A stretch of 64,000 nucleotides of DNA from Lineus longissimus. Taxonomy: Eukaryota; Nemertea; Pilidiophora; Heteronemertea; Lineidae. Under the pieces are notes generated by a model, which saw only the letters and a list, made by a program, of their open reading frames with translations, did no database searches and was not told the origin of the DNA. The translations under genes were made by a program, and so were the position numbers. The DNA is taken from the NCBI RefSeq assembly GCF_910592395.1, contig NC_088325.1, positions 8,684,109 to 8,748,108 on the forward strand, written 5' to 3'. This document shows, piece after piece, positions 1 to 10,290 of this stretch (the stretch's first letter is position 1; each line of letters starts with the position of its first letter).

Positions 1-664
1 TTGAGACGATTTGTACATTTATTCACAACCTTCTTACAATGAATGAAGTCAGCATATTTCTGAAGTTTTATGTGATCACCATTCTACACTGGTACAATGC
101 AAAAAAATGTCAGAAGGTTTATTGTTATAGAGTGTCTTACTTTTATCAACCAAATTCGATCTTATTTTAAGACGTGCTGTGTAAAAGTTAAGTGGTTTGG
201 TGGATTAGTATTTTCCTTTCCTGGTTAACTTCTCTTCTTTAAAACCTAAATCATCAATCAATACATCACCGGATAAAGGTAATATATTCTTTAATTGAAA
301 AGTCCTTGTCCTCTGTAAGTTCAATGATTAGAAAATTATTGTGGTCACAATTGATTTTGACATGGGTAGTTTTTTTAATATTTATCCACTTCTGCCAGGT
401 TTCACAAAAATCACTTCAACTAAAATGTCTATGTTGGGGGGAGTGAAAAGAGTTCTTAACCATCTTTTTGGTTCAACTTCTCAGAGATTAATTCTAAATC
501 ATTTTCACATTTGCTGATGACTTCTGTTTTATCTTCATTTAATGTTTCGATACTCAATCCTTCCCAAACACTTTTATTACACCATATTTTAAAATCTTTG
601 GGTATGGTGAGTAATACTTAAGAACAGCTTCGTTGCATTCATCTTCTTGTATTATAAAGTTCAT
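1..664 (-). pseudogene. Polinton penton-like protein remnant (homologue of the gene at 26424)
   Basis: Reading the minus strand from an ATG at 664 gives a start closely matching that of the intact gene at 26424 (MNFII..., then an ECNEA block). Further matches follow: a glycine-lysine-tyrosine block near 190-270, and near 20-110 a stretch matching the intact protein around residues 250-290, including NKCTN. Stops and frameshifts interrupt all of it, and the 3' end runs off the window. The start codon is preceded by AATAGAA, as in the intact gene. It is a dead copy of a probable virion gene from an older Polinton. Identity as a copy of that family is seen directly; function is inferred from the intact relative. 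Confidence 0.8.
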
Positions 665-717
665 TTCTATTTATTTAGTACAGATAGGGTGACATTGAGC
701 ACTTTCGTCCATAATAA

Positions 718-1142
718 ATGATGTATTACCCACTGGCAGCAAAACATTCTAAGACCATTGACTATGACTTTTTAATTTTTGCTGTCTATGTGAGTGATCA
801 TTGCTGGACCGCCAGCTCTGGTGGCTTCAAAAGCAAAGAGAGTAATATGACTCCTGGATTTTTAAATTTGAAGAATAGAGCAGACTATTTGCGATTAGAA
901 AAAAACCCGCTATCATTTTACCTGAATTAATTTAACATGGTAGTATGGTTTGCAACACCAGCTGAGGGGTTTCAGTCAACGAACTCCTGAACCACAAAAC
1001 TCGTATGATCAGATCGTTTTATAGATTTCATACCTATTATCAGGTTTGTGAAATAATGAAAAACTTACATATACCTTGCCCAGGCGAAATCAATTTTAAC
1101 GAAACGAATAATAGTATTAACCGTTAGAAACTATGAGTATTG
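718..1142 (+). pseudogene. 5' part of a Polinton structural-type gene (homologue of 31803-33194)
   Basis: The first 70 codons are open from an ATG in TAAATG context and match the start of the intact minus-strand gene at 33194: MMYYPLA, then TPGFLNLKN, then LEKNPLSFY. A stop follows at the place where the intact gene continues with a phenylalanine-asparagine-methionine block. The match goes on in broken frames to about 1140 (FHxYYQ-like and PIPGE-like blocks), where a DNA transposon splits the gene. The second half resumes at 5368. Function is unknown. The family recurs four times in this window and is a standard Polinton gene of unassigned role. Confidence 0.8.
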
Positions 1143-1146
1143 TTAA

Positions 1147-4100
1147 GTGTCAGTCCATGATACCACCATGCAGGATCATGCAAATAGTGGCAAGGTGGGA
1201 AGTCAACAGATCTAGTTTTAATTTCTACCACAGACCTGTCCTAGGGTACTATGAAGGCTGGTGGATTGGTTTCGAAAATAAACCCACAGTTTTGGGGTAC
1301 GGCTGTTAACCATTTCCTACTCATTTTCCTTTTAAAAAAACATGCATTATCCCTCAAAATAGGCTAAGTCTTTTGTCAATTTTCGTGCATCAAACAGAAT
1401 TATCACTAAACACCGCCTATTGAAATTGAAAGTACATGATCTGAGCTACCTTTTCATGCCTTTTGTTTTGCCCCAGGTACATTTTAATGACAGGTACAGT
1501 ACGTCCCAAAAACAATGCAATCTCAAATTTCAGTAAAAAGGCAATTTTAACTCTCCTTTAGCTCCAACACTGCAGTTTTTTAGGTGATGCCACTTCCAGG
1601 TAAGGAAGTCAGAATGCTGTTTTTTAATTTGCAAAAGAAAAAAATCCGGCCGCCCTTATGGTTTTCCGGTGAGGGGGTCGAGTCGCGCCCTTCTCACTGG
1701 TGCCCATTTTTGGCCCATTCCCTCAGATAACTGACGAAATACACATGCTTTCCAAATAAAATTACATTTTTAGATGTTAGTGAATCCCCCTCTCCCTTGC
1801 CCCTCCCACACACTCCCTCAAACAACCTAGAGGCCTTCATTACCCCTGTGGAGGCTTAGCGGTCTAGGCGGAAACGAACACCAGCAACGACAACAACAAC
1901 AACAGTTACAGTTACAATGCATTGTGTACATGCACGTGTACATTGTGTGATAGTCTATTGAAAATGGAAGCTGAAAAATCACAGTTGAAATGTGGATTTG
2001 CTGTCATATCCAAGGATATCGAGTGTGGTACTGACGCTTCATACCCCAATGACAAGAGTGTGATCCCCTTGAAACAATGTAAGAAGGACGTGCACTCCCA
2101 TTTGATGCGTTGGATGTCCTCCAGGAAAGCCAGTCAAGTCAAAAGTGAATGGGAGCTCATAGCACTTCGTGCTGGCGTGTTTGATATGAGTTCTCCAGTT
2201 CTGGACACCACAATATGCCCGAACCACCGATACAAGTTGAGTTTATCATGGAATCAGCAAAGGAGATGACAGCACCCACTTCATCAACCCTCTAAAACAA
2301 GTCGGAAGCCCAGAAAAGATGGTGGTTCAGTTCATCGAGTGACGTCTCGGGGAATATATTTCAAGTGGGGAGTTTTTGTCCCAGTTGGCCTAGGTAAGGG
2401 ATCAGTCTCAAAATCACTGAAGTAGAAAAGAAGCAGTAGGCCTGTAATGATACCCACTCTGACTAAACCTAACTTAGGTGCAAAACCAACTGAGTGATAA
2501 CAATTTACCACTTCACTTGTGTTCTTCCTAGAAAGTTGATTGGAGCCTTGGCTTGATGATCAGTAAGTCCCAGTTATGATTCCCTGCCAGTGCCACTGGA
2601 GGTGATGCTTCACTGCCGTACAAAATCAGCATGGCCAGTCGCATTATCAAAACAAGTCTATCATCATCATCACGTCCTCACACTATTATATTGCTCATCA
2701 TATTATCATTACCCCCATAATCTGGTGCCTTTTCAGCTCTGTGTAAAGGATGTGAGGCTAAACATCGAGTATCTGTGGCAAATGTAGAACCAGAAGTAGA
2801 ACCAGCACCCATGGATACAGAGGTGAGTTGAATGAAAAAAAAGGGGAGAAGATTCGGGGCAAGCCAAAGTGAATATTGGTTAATTCTGCCTGCAGCGACT
2901 GACTTACATGTAAGAAGGTCACTGATGAGAGAGGAGGGACTAAGCTGAAAACCTTGATGCCATTCTGGCTCCCATCTCCTTGGCAATGAGGGATTCTAAG
3001 CCAAACCTGATTCTCCATCAATATCTTTTTTCAGTCCGCTGTTGCCTCTTCTTCTGTTCAACCAGCCGACGCCTTAGAAAACCCAGCAGACGGGACAGAA
3101 GGGCAAATTTGATGGATAATGTTGTTGCAACAGTATTATAAGGACTGCTGGTCAAGAACTCTTGAGCTGGGAGAGAGAAATGATAAGAGGGTGGAGACAG
3201 ATTTTCTGAAATGTTGGTCTTTGAGTCATGACTGGGCAGAATTAGCCCAGTGAAAGTTGTCAGCTGCACATCAAGAATTCTTGATTTAGAATGAAAGGGT
3301 ACGACTTTATTGGATGTACATTCATCAGGCTTGACCAGAGATTTTCCACGCCATTGATTGCAAATGCATTGTTCGCATTCTACAATACATCTCTCATTTT
3401 CTAAAGAAAATACATGCTGAATTTCCTAAAACTGTTACATGCTGTGTTTTTGTCTCCCTTGACTAACATAACCTGCAATATGAAGGACATCCAGATTTGA
3501 TGTTCTAGTATATCTAGCGGATGGTTCATCAGGTAAAATGCGGGGCTTGGTTAAAAAATGATTTTATAGCGATATCTTGGGATAAATTTGAACTTTGGCT
3601 TTCAGTAAACAATTGTAAATGCCAAGATAGATTTTTAATGTCAGTATACTTAGTAGCGCTAATGTCAGTTTTGAACAACCAAGCCTGCTACTGGAAAGTG
3701 GGACTCTCTCCTGATACTATCCTGCACTTGGGCCTGACATGTAGTACCGTAAATGAGGTGTTACTAGTATTGGTCCCTCCCTAGTAGTGGTTAGTAGTGG
3801 TTTGGCTATTGTCTGCAAAATAGCCTTTTTTCTATGTATCATTATATTAGCTTGTAAATAAATCACCCATTTGTAAAAAAAAAGTGTCCCTGCTTCTTAG
3901 ATGGCAGCACTGTCCTCTGCAGACAGGTACAAGTGTAGCATGTGGAAAGTTGTGATCTCTCCTAAGGGACTGGACAGTACCGTAACTCAGTTCATGAAAA
4001 ACTTCTCCATTCCAGTACATGTATATGTACAATTTAGCCAATGCTAGAGCAACTCCAGGAGAACATTTCACCGCCAACCAAGGAGCTAAAAACTTCCAAT

Positions 4101-5363
4101 AGCAGTACTCTGACGGTGCAGCCAACTGCAGGGTTGTCCTCATCAAACAGTAATTACAGTAGGAACTGCACCTTTGGTCAATTGGCTCCTTAGCAATGGA
4201 AGGTGTTACTAGTATGTGAAATGAGCACTTCTGCAAGGTTCTTAGGAACAGGATGATCCCTGCATGGGTTGATAAAGATGTATTAGTAGGTCATACCACA
4301 TGCCCTTCAGGTGCCTTAGCCATGGGGGGGGGGGGGGTCCAACCCTTACAACATGCTCTGGCAGCATGACACAGGCTAATGAATGGGTCAACATTAGCAT
4401 CCTCACCAACAGGGGGGTTTCTTTAGGTTTTCGGACTGTAAGAAGGCCTACAGGTAGCTTATTCAATTACGTTGCCATCAGGTAGGCCAAGGCCGAAATG
4501 TTATTTGAAATTCAAATCAGCATTTCAGGACCTATGGGGCCCAATTCCCCAAAGGGCTTTCATCAAGGGCAAATTTGTAGTCATGAGCTTGTTCTTTTTT
4601 TGGGGGAAAAATGCAAGTGGAGTTATTTACCGGTAGGCCTACTTAAAATAGGTTAGTAGGCCTAGGCATGGGGGGGGGGGGGGGGGTGATCATGGTGGTT
4701 GACAGTAACTACTAATCCTCATGGCCAGCACCAAGCATAAATTATGTGTTCATTATGCATTTATTTTATAATTCATCAAGTGTACACAAGGTGGCAGCAC
4801 TAGCCAATGAGTGTCATTTTGGTGAAAAATATCACTTTTTCCTTGGTTTATCCTGGGAAAACAGTAAAAGCGGCCGGAAATTTTATTTCTGATTTTGAAA
4901 GTAGGTATCATTACCTTTATCATGTGCAAGCCACAGCATTCAAAGACCTGCAGTGTTGGAGATATGAGCGTCGATAGAGAGCTCTTCCTAAGCACTGCCC
5001 CTAGGTATGCATAATTACTAGGCCTAGCACGACCAAAGTATGAAGTGTTACTCAATGACCTGTTGCAGAATGGAAGATCTCATCAAATACTTCCATCATA
5101 CAAAGGGGGAAAATCCAGCTATTTTTTTTAGTCTCTGCAGGGGTGCCCAACATTGACCCAAAAATACACAAAAAATAGGGGGAAAAAAGCTAAAACAAGC
5201 CCCCTAACTAGGCCTGCCCCTAACTCGGTTGCTAGTGATTTTTGAGAGTCATCAATTGCTGTGTAATGATGTCTTAGTGGAAGGATCTTGCATACCTAAT
5301 CTCGTTAAAAACGGTTGACCCCCACCTTGCCACCCTCTGCATGGTGGTATCATGGACTGACAC
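1147..5363. mobile_element. 4.2-kb DNA transposon with TTAA target duplication
   Basis: Inverted termini begin GTGTCAGTCCATGATACCAC at 1147 and end with the complement at 5363; the match continues with small gaps through GTGGCAAGGTGGG and GTCAAC for about 55 bp. TTAA lies on both sides (1143-1146 and 5364-5367), and the two halves of the interrupted Polinton gene join cleanly when it is removed, so the boundaries are firm. TTAA duplication is typical of the piggyBac and Kolobok superfamilies. I see no recognisable DDE transposase inside, so the superfamily is left open. The interior holds a spliced gene-like structure at 1963-3112, homopolymer G runs near 4325 and 4670, and otherwise no clear coding. 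Confidence 0.85.
1963..3112 (+). pseudogene. three-exon gene of unknown family inside the TTAA transposon
   Basis: Exon 1 (from an ATG at 1963 to about 2394, donor GTAAGG) encodes an acidic, cysteine-bearing protein with an ICPNHRYKL block and tryptophan shortly after. A TGA at 2267-2269 interrupts it, but the same frame stays open afterwards with a basic segment and FKWGVFVPVG up to the donor. Exon 2 (2737-2822) follows a TTTTCAG acceptor and encodes LCKGCEAKH. Exon 3 (3035-3112) ends in TGA. Clean splice sites and continuing frames suggest a real gene carried by the transposon, now with one nonsense lesion. I do not recognise the family; the CxxC and CPNH elements could bind zinc. It may be a captured host gene or the element's own. 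Confidence 0.45.
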
Positions 5364-5367
5364 TTAA

Positions 5368-5745
5368 GCGGGTTTGGGTTAAAAGACGATTATGATTTTT
5401 CGGTGTTTAAAGATAAGAATAGATGGACTTCCTGGAGTGTTCCAGACTATAATCCCAACATAACCGATCCGAGATATTACATAAATGACTAAAAAATAAA
5501 TTTCTTCATGATGCAGGTTCATGAAAATAATATGCCTCCAATGTTTAATGCGGACTGGGATGCTGGAATGACTACCTTCAAATATCCTGATACTTTCATC
5601 AAGTGGCATGTTAATCAACATAAAAATGTTTTTGACGTTATCAAACGGAATTGCTGTCAGACGTATCAACAATTCATGATTCTTAGATCTCCAGGTTTCT
5701 CGAATCCTTGTATAGAGAGACTGAATGATTCTGTTCGATAATACA
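5368..5745 (+). pseudogene. second half of the split Polinton gene begun at 718
   Basis: Downstream of the TTAA insertion the sequence again matches the intact gene at 31803-33194: DYDFSVF, VPDYNPNITDP, MQVHENNMPPMF, HKNVFDVI, QTYQQFMI and IERLNDSVR. There is a stop around 5490 and the match ends near 5741, before the C-terminal third. The order of blocks is the same as in the intact gene, so this is one gene interrupted once by the transposon and then truncated. Confidence 0.85.
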
Positions 5746-6012
5746 TGTAGTGAGCTATTGCTTGTGGTGCCGGTTACACGCTGGGTCACTTTTGGGACCA
5801 GGGCCCAGTTCCTGAAATAGCGCTAGACTTAGCGTGGCGCTACCCCTAGCACCACGCTAGCCAGTGATAGCTGGCGTGGCGCTAGATAATGGTTCCAGCA
5901 TCAGCGTTAGGCCCAGCGTTAGGTAGGGCTGGGCTTAGCAGGACTTGGCGCTGGTTGCTAGGGATTTTGATCATGTGACAGGAGGTAGGGTCCCCATCTT
6001 TGTAAATTCAAG

Positions 6013-8889
6013 ATGGCAGCCATGGAGGCAAAAAATGATACCAAAAAAGTTAGATTGCCAAATTTTAGTCAAGCCGAGATGGCCACACTGACCCAATACG
6101 CAGTGGAAGAACTTTCAAGCCTCAGGGCCAAGTTTGGGCCATTCATCACCCATGAGATTAAGGTTTCACGATGGGAAGCCATAGCCAATGTCATCAGCTC
6201 TCTTGGAGTGGCCCAGAGAAGCTGGGAGAAAGTAAGAGAGAAGTGGAACAAGATGGTTTCTCAGGCGAAGACCTATAATTATGAGAGAAAGAAGCATGCA
6301 GGAGGCACTGGAGGGGGCCCTGCATTAAAGATCGACCCAATTAAAGAGCGGATAGCAGAGGCTTTTAAAGATGATCCGAGTTTTCAAGGAATAACTGGAG
6401 GCACTGAAAGTGCCATGCCAGCACCCCCAGCAAAAAACCAGGGTAAGTTTGTCATATCTTCTCAGATTCCATTTCTAAGCAGCCACAACAATCAATTGGC
6501 TATGCCTACAGACAATTTCTACTTTTAATTTTGTTTGCATGTTGAATTAAGGCTAGCATATCATAGTTATAGTAGGCCTAGGCCTACGGAAACATCATGT
6601 AAAATGATTGTCTGCATTATATTCAGAACTGGCACAGCGAGCCAGATTCCATGTTTTATATGTGCGCCCAGCTCGCACACATTTTGCAAATAATCATAAG
6701 AAGCAACTAGTTTTAAAACAGTGCTGCATGCTCACAACATCAAAGAAACCCCAAGCGTGCTACCTTATTCGAATCTTGGTTATTTCAAAAACCTAAATGT
6801 ATCCTTGATTATGGGTGTCTTCTTCAGATTATTCTGAAATAAGCACTTTAATCACATCAATATCACAGAAATAGGTTTTTTTTGCGTTTTTGCGTTGTTA
6901 CTGTTGTTGAAGAATAAACTTCACTTGAACAGACTCAAGTAACCGATCCATTGCGAGGGGCCATCTCAATGTTATTCTCCCAATGCTAATTACATTATTA
7001 TTTTTCCAGACAGAAGAGAGGTGGCCCATTCCCCTGAACCAAGTACTAGTACTGGTATAATATCTGAATTGGCCCTTGAAAAACCAGAATACAACCTTGA
7101 ACTGTTTCCAAGTTCATGTGGCAAAGCCAAAGGTAAGGCTGCATGCTGTGCCTGTGAGAAACTAATGAGCCAAGGGGATAATAAATAATAATAACTACAT
7201 GTATTTCGAGTTAAAACATAAATACTTTAATGTAATCCATCACAGATCTATCACAGTTATTTGCTTTCAAAATACATGTGTATGTTTATAAGTCAGTAGG
7301 CCTACCTTCTACCATCTAGCTGCCATCATCATGACTATTTTATGTAAACTTTTCTTTCCAGTTGACACCATTGACAGTGACTATGGGCAAGGATCTCTGT
7401 CCCTCTTTCACGCTAATATTAGACCACTGGATGAAATCATAGGTAAGCAATCGGTTTTTATCTTACTTAAGGAATTGAACCCGAGGCGGAGGACCTTGGT
7501 TGAGTTACCAAGACACTCGAGGGTGGAGCTAAAATACAGTCCAAACCCGAGCCGACAGGCGAGGGTTTGGACGAAATTTTAGCTCCACCCGAGAGTGTCT
7601 TGGTAACTCAACCAAGGTCCGAAGCCGAGGGTTCAATTTCTATTCTAAAATACCTCAAACTTAAAAAGATAGGCCACGAAATAACTTGAATATGTGCGAA
7701 TTTGGCAAATTCCATCCATCGCCTGCCCGGAGCGCCGGTAGCGCCGTTGTTTACATTATGTTACGGCAGCCCGTATAGGAAGTCCGGATCGGCTCGCTCA
7801 AGTGACGCTAAAATCCGCGCAAATGGGCTATTTGGAGCGTTTTTCTCAGCAAATATGTGTAGTGCTCATTAAAAAACTTAGGGTGGTTGATGCTTCCTTG
7901 GCTGACTTGTGTTTGAAGCAGTGTTTTGAGAGCCTCAAACTTCTGAAGTGAGCTGTGTGCATGGTTCCACATTTTAGTGCAACCCGAGGGAACTTTGGTA
8001 GAGCATCTTGGTTGCGTGTCCAAAACACTCCACTCTCAGAACGAGGCTTATGCATTTTCCATTTAAAAGTTGACTTTACGGTACCAAGGTATTTTAGAAT
8101 ACAAGTTATAAATGTCATAAGGGACCATCTCAAAAGTAATTTGAACCAAGAAGCCTAAAGTGGCCTAGATTTTAGAGCCATTTCATTTACCCAGTACATG
8201 AGTGGCCAATTCATCAATACTAGACATCAAGTATATATGTGCATAAACATTGTTTTTTAGGTCAAGCAAGAAGTGCATCAAAGAAAGAAAAGGAGGCCGT
8301 CACAAAAGAAAGTAAGTTACACGTACCCCCCCCCCCCCCCCCTCCACGGACTCATTTGCAATGCAATGAAGTCTGCGGGCTAATAGTGCCTAAGCCATTT
8401 ATTCATTAATTCAAGAATCTTAGTTTTTGCTCTATATAGGAACTAGGTTTTTGGATCCATAGTAACTTAGTTTTTGAAGTTAAAACCATAAGGGCCCACC
8501 TTGCAGCCTTTAGTGTAAACTAAACTATGTTGAAATAGTCCCCTCACTTATTTTGATCAGGTATTTGCAGGATTTAAACCCTTCTTTCAGACAATGAGAC
8601 CGCCACTCCAAAGAAGAGTAGCTATGCTGATGTTCTTTCTTTACAATTTGATGTTCTGCAGACGACCCTGGAGAATGAAAGGATGAAAGGGCAGAGACTG
8701 AAGGATGAGATGGCAGCGGCCAAAGTGAGAAAACTCGCCAGTGAGGAGTTGGAGGCCCTCCAGAAGAAGAAGCTGTTACTCGAAATTCAAATATTGCAGC
8801 AGTCTATTCAGACAGGTGTGACATGCCGGCCACAAAGTGAAATTGACAAACTTCTCGAGTCAATTTGTACGCGGACCAATGAGCAATGA
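6013..8889 (+). CDS. Harbinger Myb/SANT-like DNA-binding protein, five exons
   Basis: Exon 1 (6013-6442) encodes a trihelix/MADF-like Myb-SANT domain of the NAIF1 type (FSQAEMATLTQY, then SWEKVREKWNKM), ending with a glycine-rich stretch before a GTAAGT donor. Further exons with good splice sites are 7020-7132, 7362-7442, 8261-8311 and 8591-8889; the last encodes a charged helical, probably coiled-coil tail (KKLLLEIQILQQSI) ending at TGA 8889. In Harbinger transposons this partner protein carries the nuclease to the nucleus and binds the termini. No frame lesion is visible across the exons I could join, so the gene may have been recently functional. Exon boundaries are my prediction from consensus sites. 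Confidence 0.75.
7467..8102. repeat. foldback repeat, copy 1 (in Harbinger intron 3)
   Basis: Begins with a 165-bp inverted repeat whose arms read GGAATTGAACCCGAGGCGGA and complement (7471-7636), followed by about 460 bp that starts TATTCTAAAATACC and ends GGTATTTTAGAATA. The whole unit recurs in the opposite orientation at 36012-36706, so it moves as one piece. No coding capacity. It looks like a composite non-autonomous foldback element. Confidence 0.75.
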
Positions 8890-8986
8890 GGACAATGTAC
8901 TATGTGTTTTATTAGCAAGTTGGCAGGAATTAAACAGGTTATGATTGTAAACACTGTCTACATGTTTCCTTATTGTCTCTTGCAGT

Positions 8987-10290
8987 CTAGAAGAAGGTAT
9001 TGGCCAAGTGGTCTCTTGCCAGGCGCCCATCCTCTGGTCCATCATAGGGTTCATCATCCATTTCAATGCGAGGGAATCGATCTGCTGGTGGCAACCTTTC
9101 ATTCCTGTCAATGGCAATGTTGTTTAGGATGGCGCAAGCAGTGATAATCCAGCACACTCTATCTGGCTGCATTCGCACTTCTGCATGAAGAACATGAAAC
9201 CTTCGCTTTAAAACTCCGAATGAATGCTCAACCTTCACTCTTGTCCGTTTGTGGGCCCGGTTGTATCTTGTCTGATGTTGATTTGCAGGATGCAAGTAAG
9301 GAGTCATCAAGAATGGTCGGCATGCATACCCACTGTCGCCCAAAAGTACTCCATTCTGTCCCAGTGCATTGTAGGTTTCCATGTATCTGCAGATCTGTGA
9401 TGTCCTGAATATGAATGCGTCATGGGTGCTGCCAGGCCATCTAGCCACAACATTGGTAAACTTACCTGAAAAGAAAAAAATATTCATTTTTATTTTCCTC
9501 AGCTTCAATTGTGATCTTTGAGATGCCCCCTAGCCCCATATGCTTGATGTTGTTATTATGAGACACACTGTACAGGAGATAGTCTCGCACAACCAGAGGC
9601 GAGAAATTGATTGGCCTTGCTGCAGAATGTACTTTTAACAATGTAAACACACAACATGGCCGGTCATGTAAAAATTTGAGCATTTGCATCGAATGTTTTT
9701 GTTAATTTAGGCAAACCTACATCATATGGATTGGTAAGAATGGGTTTTAGTGATAGCTTTATATAAAATCTACATGGTAAAGCATTTAGGCCTATGCTAG
9801 GCCTATGAACTTACCCAAGTGGTCACAGATGAATTGACAATTAATGGAGTGGTAGTGGTTCCTGTTCACATAGGCTGCTTCATAGTCATGGCCATCACCT
9901 GGATGCATGTCTGGCGATTGTATTTCAACGTGGGTGCCATCGATTGCACCAATGACTCTTGGAAATCTAGCCTTTTGGTAGAATGCATGTGCAATCACTG
10001 CTGCTTCTGCGTCTGTGGGCCAACGAATAAACTGTTCCTTAAGATTGTTTAGATCATTTGTAACACCAAACACAGTCCTTGAAGCTGTCGACTTTGACAC
10101 CCCAAAATAATCGCCTACTAGCTGCAGGAAGTTGCCACTGGCAAAAAAGCGAATGGCCATTAAGACTTGAGTCTCAGGGGAGAGGCTAGAATTTCTCTGA
10201 GTGTCCCTTTCAAGTTGTTCCCTTATTAAATCTGTTATATATAAAATGCTATCAGACCTGAATCTGAACCTTTCAAATAGTTGAATATCA
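8987..10290 (-). CDS. PIF/Harbinger DDE transposase, 5' truncated, two exons
   Basis: Exon 1 runs on the minus strand from about 10290 to 9815 and begins within an LFERFRF block; the donor reads GTAAGTTC. Exon 2 runs 9465-8987 after a polypyrimidine tract and CAG. The three catalytic residues of the DDE_Tnp_4 fold are present: aspartate in GAIDGTH, aspartate in GDSGYACRP and glutamate in VEHSFGVLKRRF. The C-terminal part is intact to the stop at 8987. The N terminus is missing: the frame is open to the junction with the satellite at about 10290 but no start codon is seen. The plus-strand ORFs across it are shadows. It cuts and joins DNA together with the Myb-like partner; this copy looks catalytically complete but truncated. 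Confidence 0.85.

Larger units (their letters stand above)
5807..10290. mobile_element. PIF/Harbinger transposon, right end missing
   Basis: The left end shows a GGGCCCAGTTCCTGAAATAG start and many short subterminal copies of AGCGTNRCGCTA-like words to about 5960, as expected of Harbinger termini. Two genes follow: a plus-strand Myb/SANT-like protein (6013-8889) and a minus-strand DDE nuclease (8987 to about 10290). This gene pair is the hallmark of the superfamily. No matching right terminus is visible, because the 341-bp satellite begins within the 5' part of the nuclease gene. A foldback repeat sits in intron 3 of the first gene. The exact left base is uncertain by several bases. Confidence 0.75.

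Noticed and set aside
8902-10052. Plus-strand frames over the Harbinger nuclease
   Set aside because: Shadows of the minus-strand DDE gene, which has intact catalytic motifs and splice sites.
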